A stretch of 6,249 nt of DNA from an uncultured Collinsella sp. (GTDB lineage Bacteria; Actinomycetota; Coriobacteriia; Coriobacteriales; Coriobacteriaceae): positions 1 through 6,249 of the forward strand of contig CAKUGT010000043.1 of assembly GCA_934654795.1 (NCBI GenBank), read 5' to 3'. A program made the translations under genes and the position numbers. This document shows, one piece after another, positions 6,132 to 6,249 of this stretch (position 1 is the first letter of the stretch; every line of letters starts with the position of its first letter). Below the pieces are notes generated by a model. The model was given only the letters and a program-made list of their open reading frames with translations, was not told where the DNA came from and made no database searches.

Positions 6132-6143
6132 CTCAACCTTGAG
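6132..6143. repeat. Inverted repeat CTCAA-CC-TTGAG
   Basis: Two perfect 5-bp arms surround CC. The right arm overlaps the weak -35 candidate TTGAGA (6139-6144), a position where a bound repressor could block a promoter. It is short enough to be chance. Confidence 0.3.
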
Positions 6144-6249
6144 ACAAAATGAAGTAATTTCGATAGACCTTGGGTCGCGCGCGCAGACGTGGTGTAAGAG
6201 CGTCCTGAGGTCCGTCGCTGCAAATCCCGATGTTACTCCTTCTTGAGGC

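Larger units (their letters stand above)
5978..6249. other. Non-coding stretch with an AT-rich core, probable upstream region of a gene outside the window
   Basis: No convincing gene is seen on either strand in these 272 bases. The short open frames have no ribosome site and no recognisable protein. Composition changes sharply: about 6037-6165 is AT-rich, unlike the GC-rich rest, then 6172-6222 is GC-rich again. A weak promoter-like pair exists on the + strand (TTGAGA 6139-6144, GATAGA 6162-6167, 17-base spacing, with only three -10 matches). Near the edge the minus strand carries AAGGAG (complement of 6234-6239) but no ATG at a suitable distance. The AT-rich segment may be a regulatory region for a neighbouring gene; nothing identifies it further. 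Confidence 0.5.

Noticed and set aside
5945..6223. Small open frames on both strands after tRNA-Leu (65 and 81 codons)
   Set aside because: The + frame starts inside the tRNA terminator hairpin region and the minus frame begins at a TTG without a suitable ribosome site. Neither resembles a protein family.
5854..6249. tRNA-Leu as integration site of a mobile element
   Set aside because: No second copy of the tRNA 3' end is present downstream and no integrase is seen, so an attachment site cannot be supported from this window.
1..6249. CRISPR array, insertion sequence, prophage or toxin-antitoxin pair
   Set aside because: No regularly spaced repeats, transposase or phage-like genes, or paired small genes with ribosome sites were seen on either strand.

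Overview
The window is GC-rich, compactly coded DNA with every gene on the + strand. It looks like a chromosomal housekeeping region of a high-GC Gram-positive bacterium. The strong preference for G/C at third codon positions, the short methionyl-tRNA synthetase and the protein flavour suggest a gut actinobacterium of the class Coriobacteriia (Collinsella-like). That assignment is an inference; no database was searched.

Layout: The left edge (1-20) appears to be the 3' end of a tRNA gene, followed at once by a clear intrinsic terminator (32-61). A 253-base leader (62-314) holds a short palindrome and a weak promoter candidate. It precedes a GH5-like (fungal exo-beta-1,3-glucanase-like) TIM-barrel protein (315-1376), whose stop lies six bases before rsmI (1383-2261). 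A 69-base gap leads to metG (2331-3932), which ends in a strong terminator (3975-4011). Next come rsmA/ksgA (4043-4903) and a TatD-family hydrolase (4893-5810) that overlaps it by 11 bases. A tRNA-Leu(CAG) gene (5854-5940) with its own terminator (5950-5976) follows. The last 272 bases (5978-6249) carry no convincing gene. They contain an AT-rich stretch with two perfect inverted repeats and may be the upstream region of a gene beyond the window.

How the genes fit together: most are for translation. RsmI and RsmA both methylate 16S rRNA near the decoding site, MetG charges tRNA-Met, and tRNA-Leu(CAG) reads CUG, a frequent codon here. TatD is a common neighbour of metG and rsmA in bacteria. 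The outlier is the GH5-like protein. It has no secretion signal and keeps the fold-defining motifs and the nucleophile glutamate. The normally invariant Asn-Glu pair (acid/base) is Asp-Thr, and other sugar-site residues are also changed. It is probably a cytoplasmic pseudo-glycosidase or an enzyme with altered chemistry, apparently co-transcribed with rsmI. This is the most interesting item in the window.
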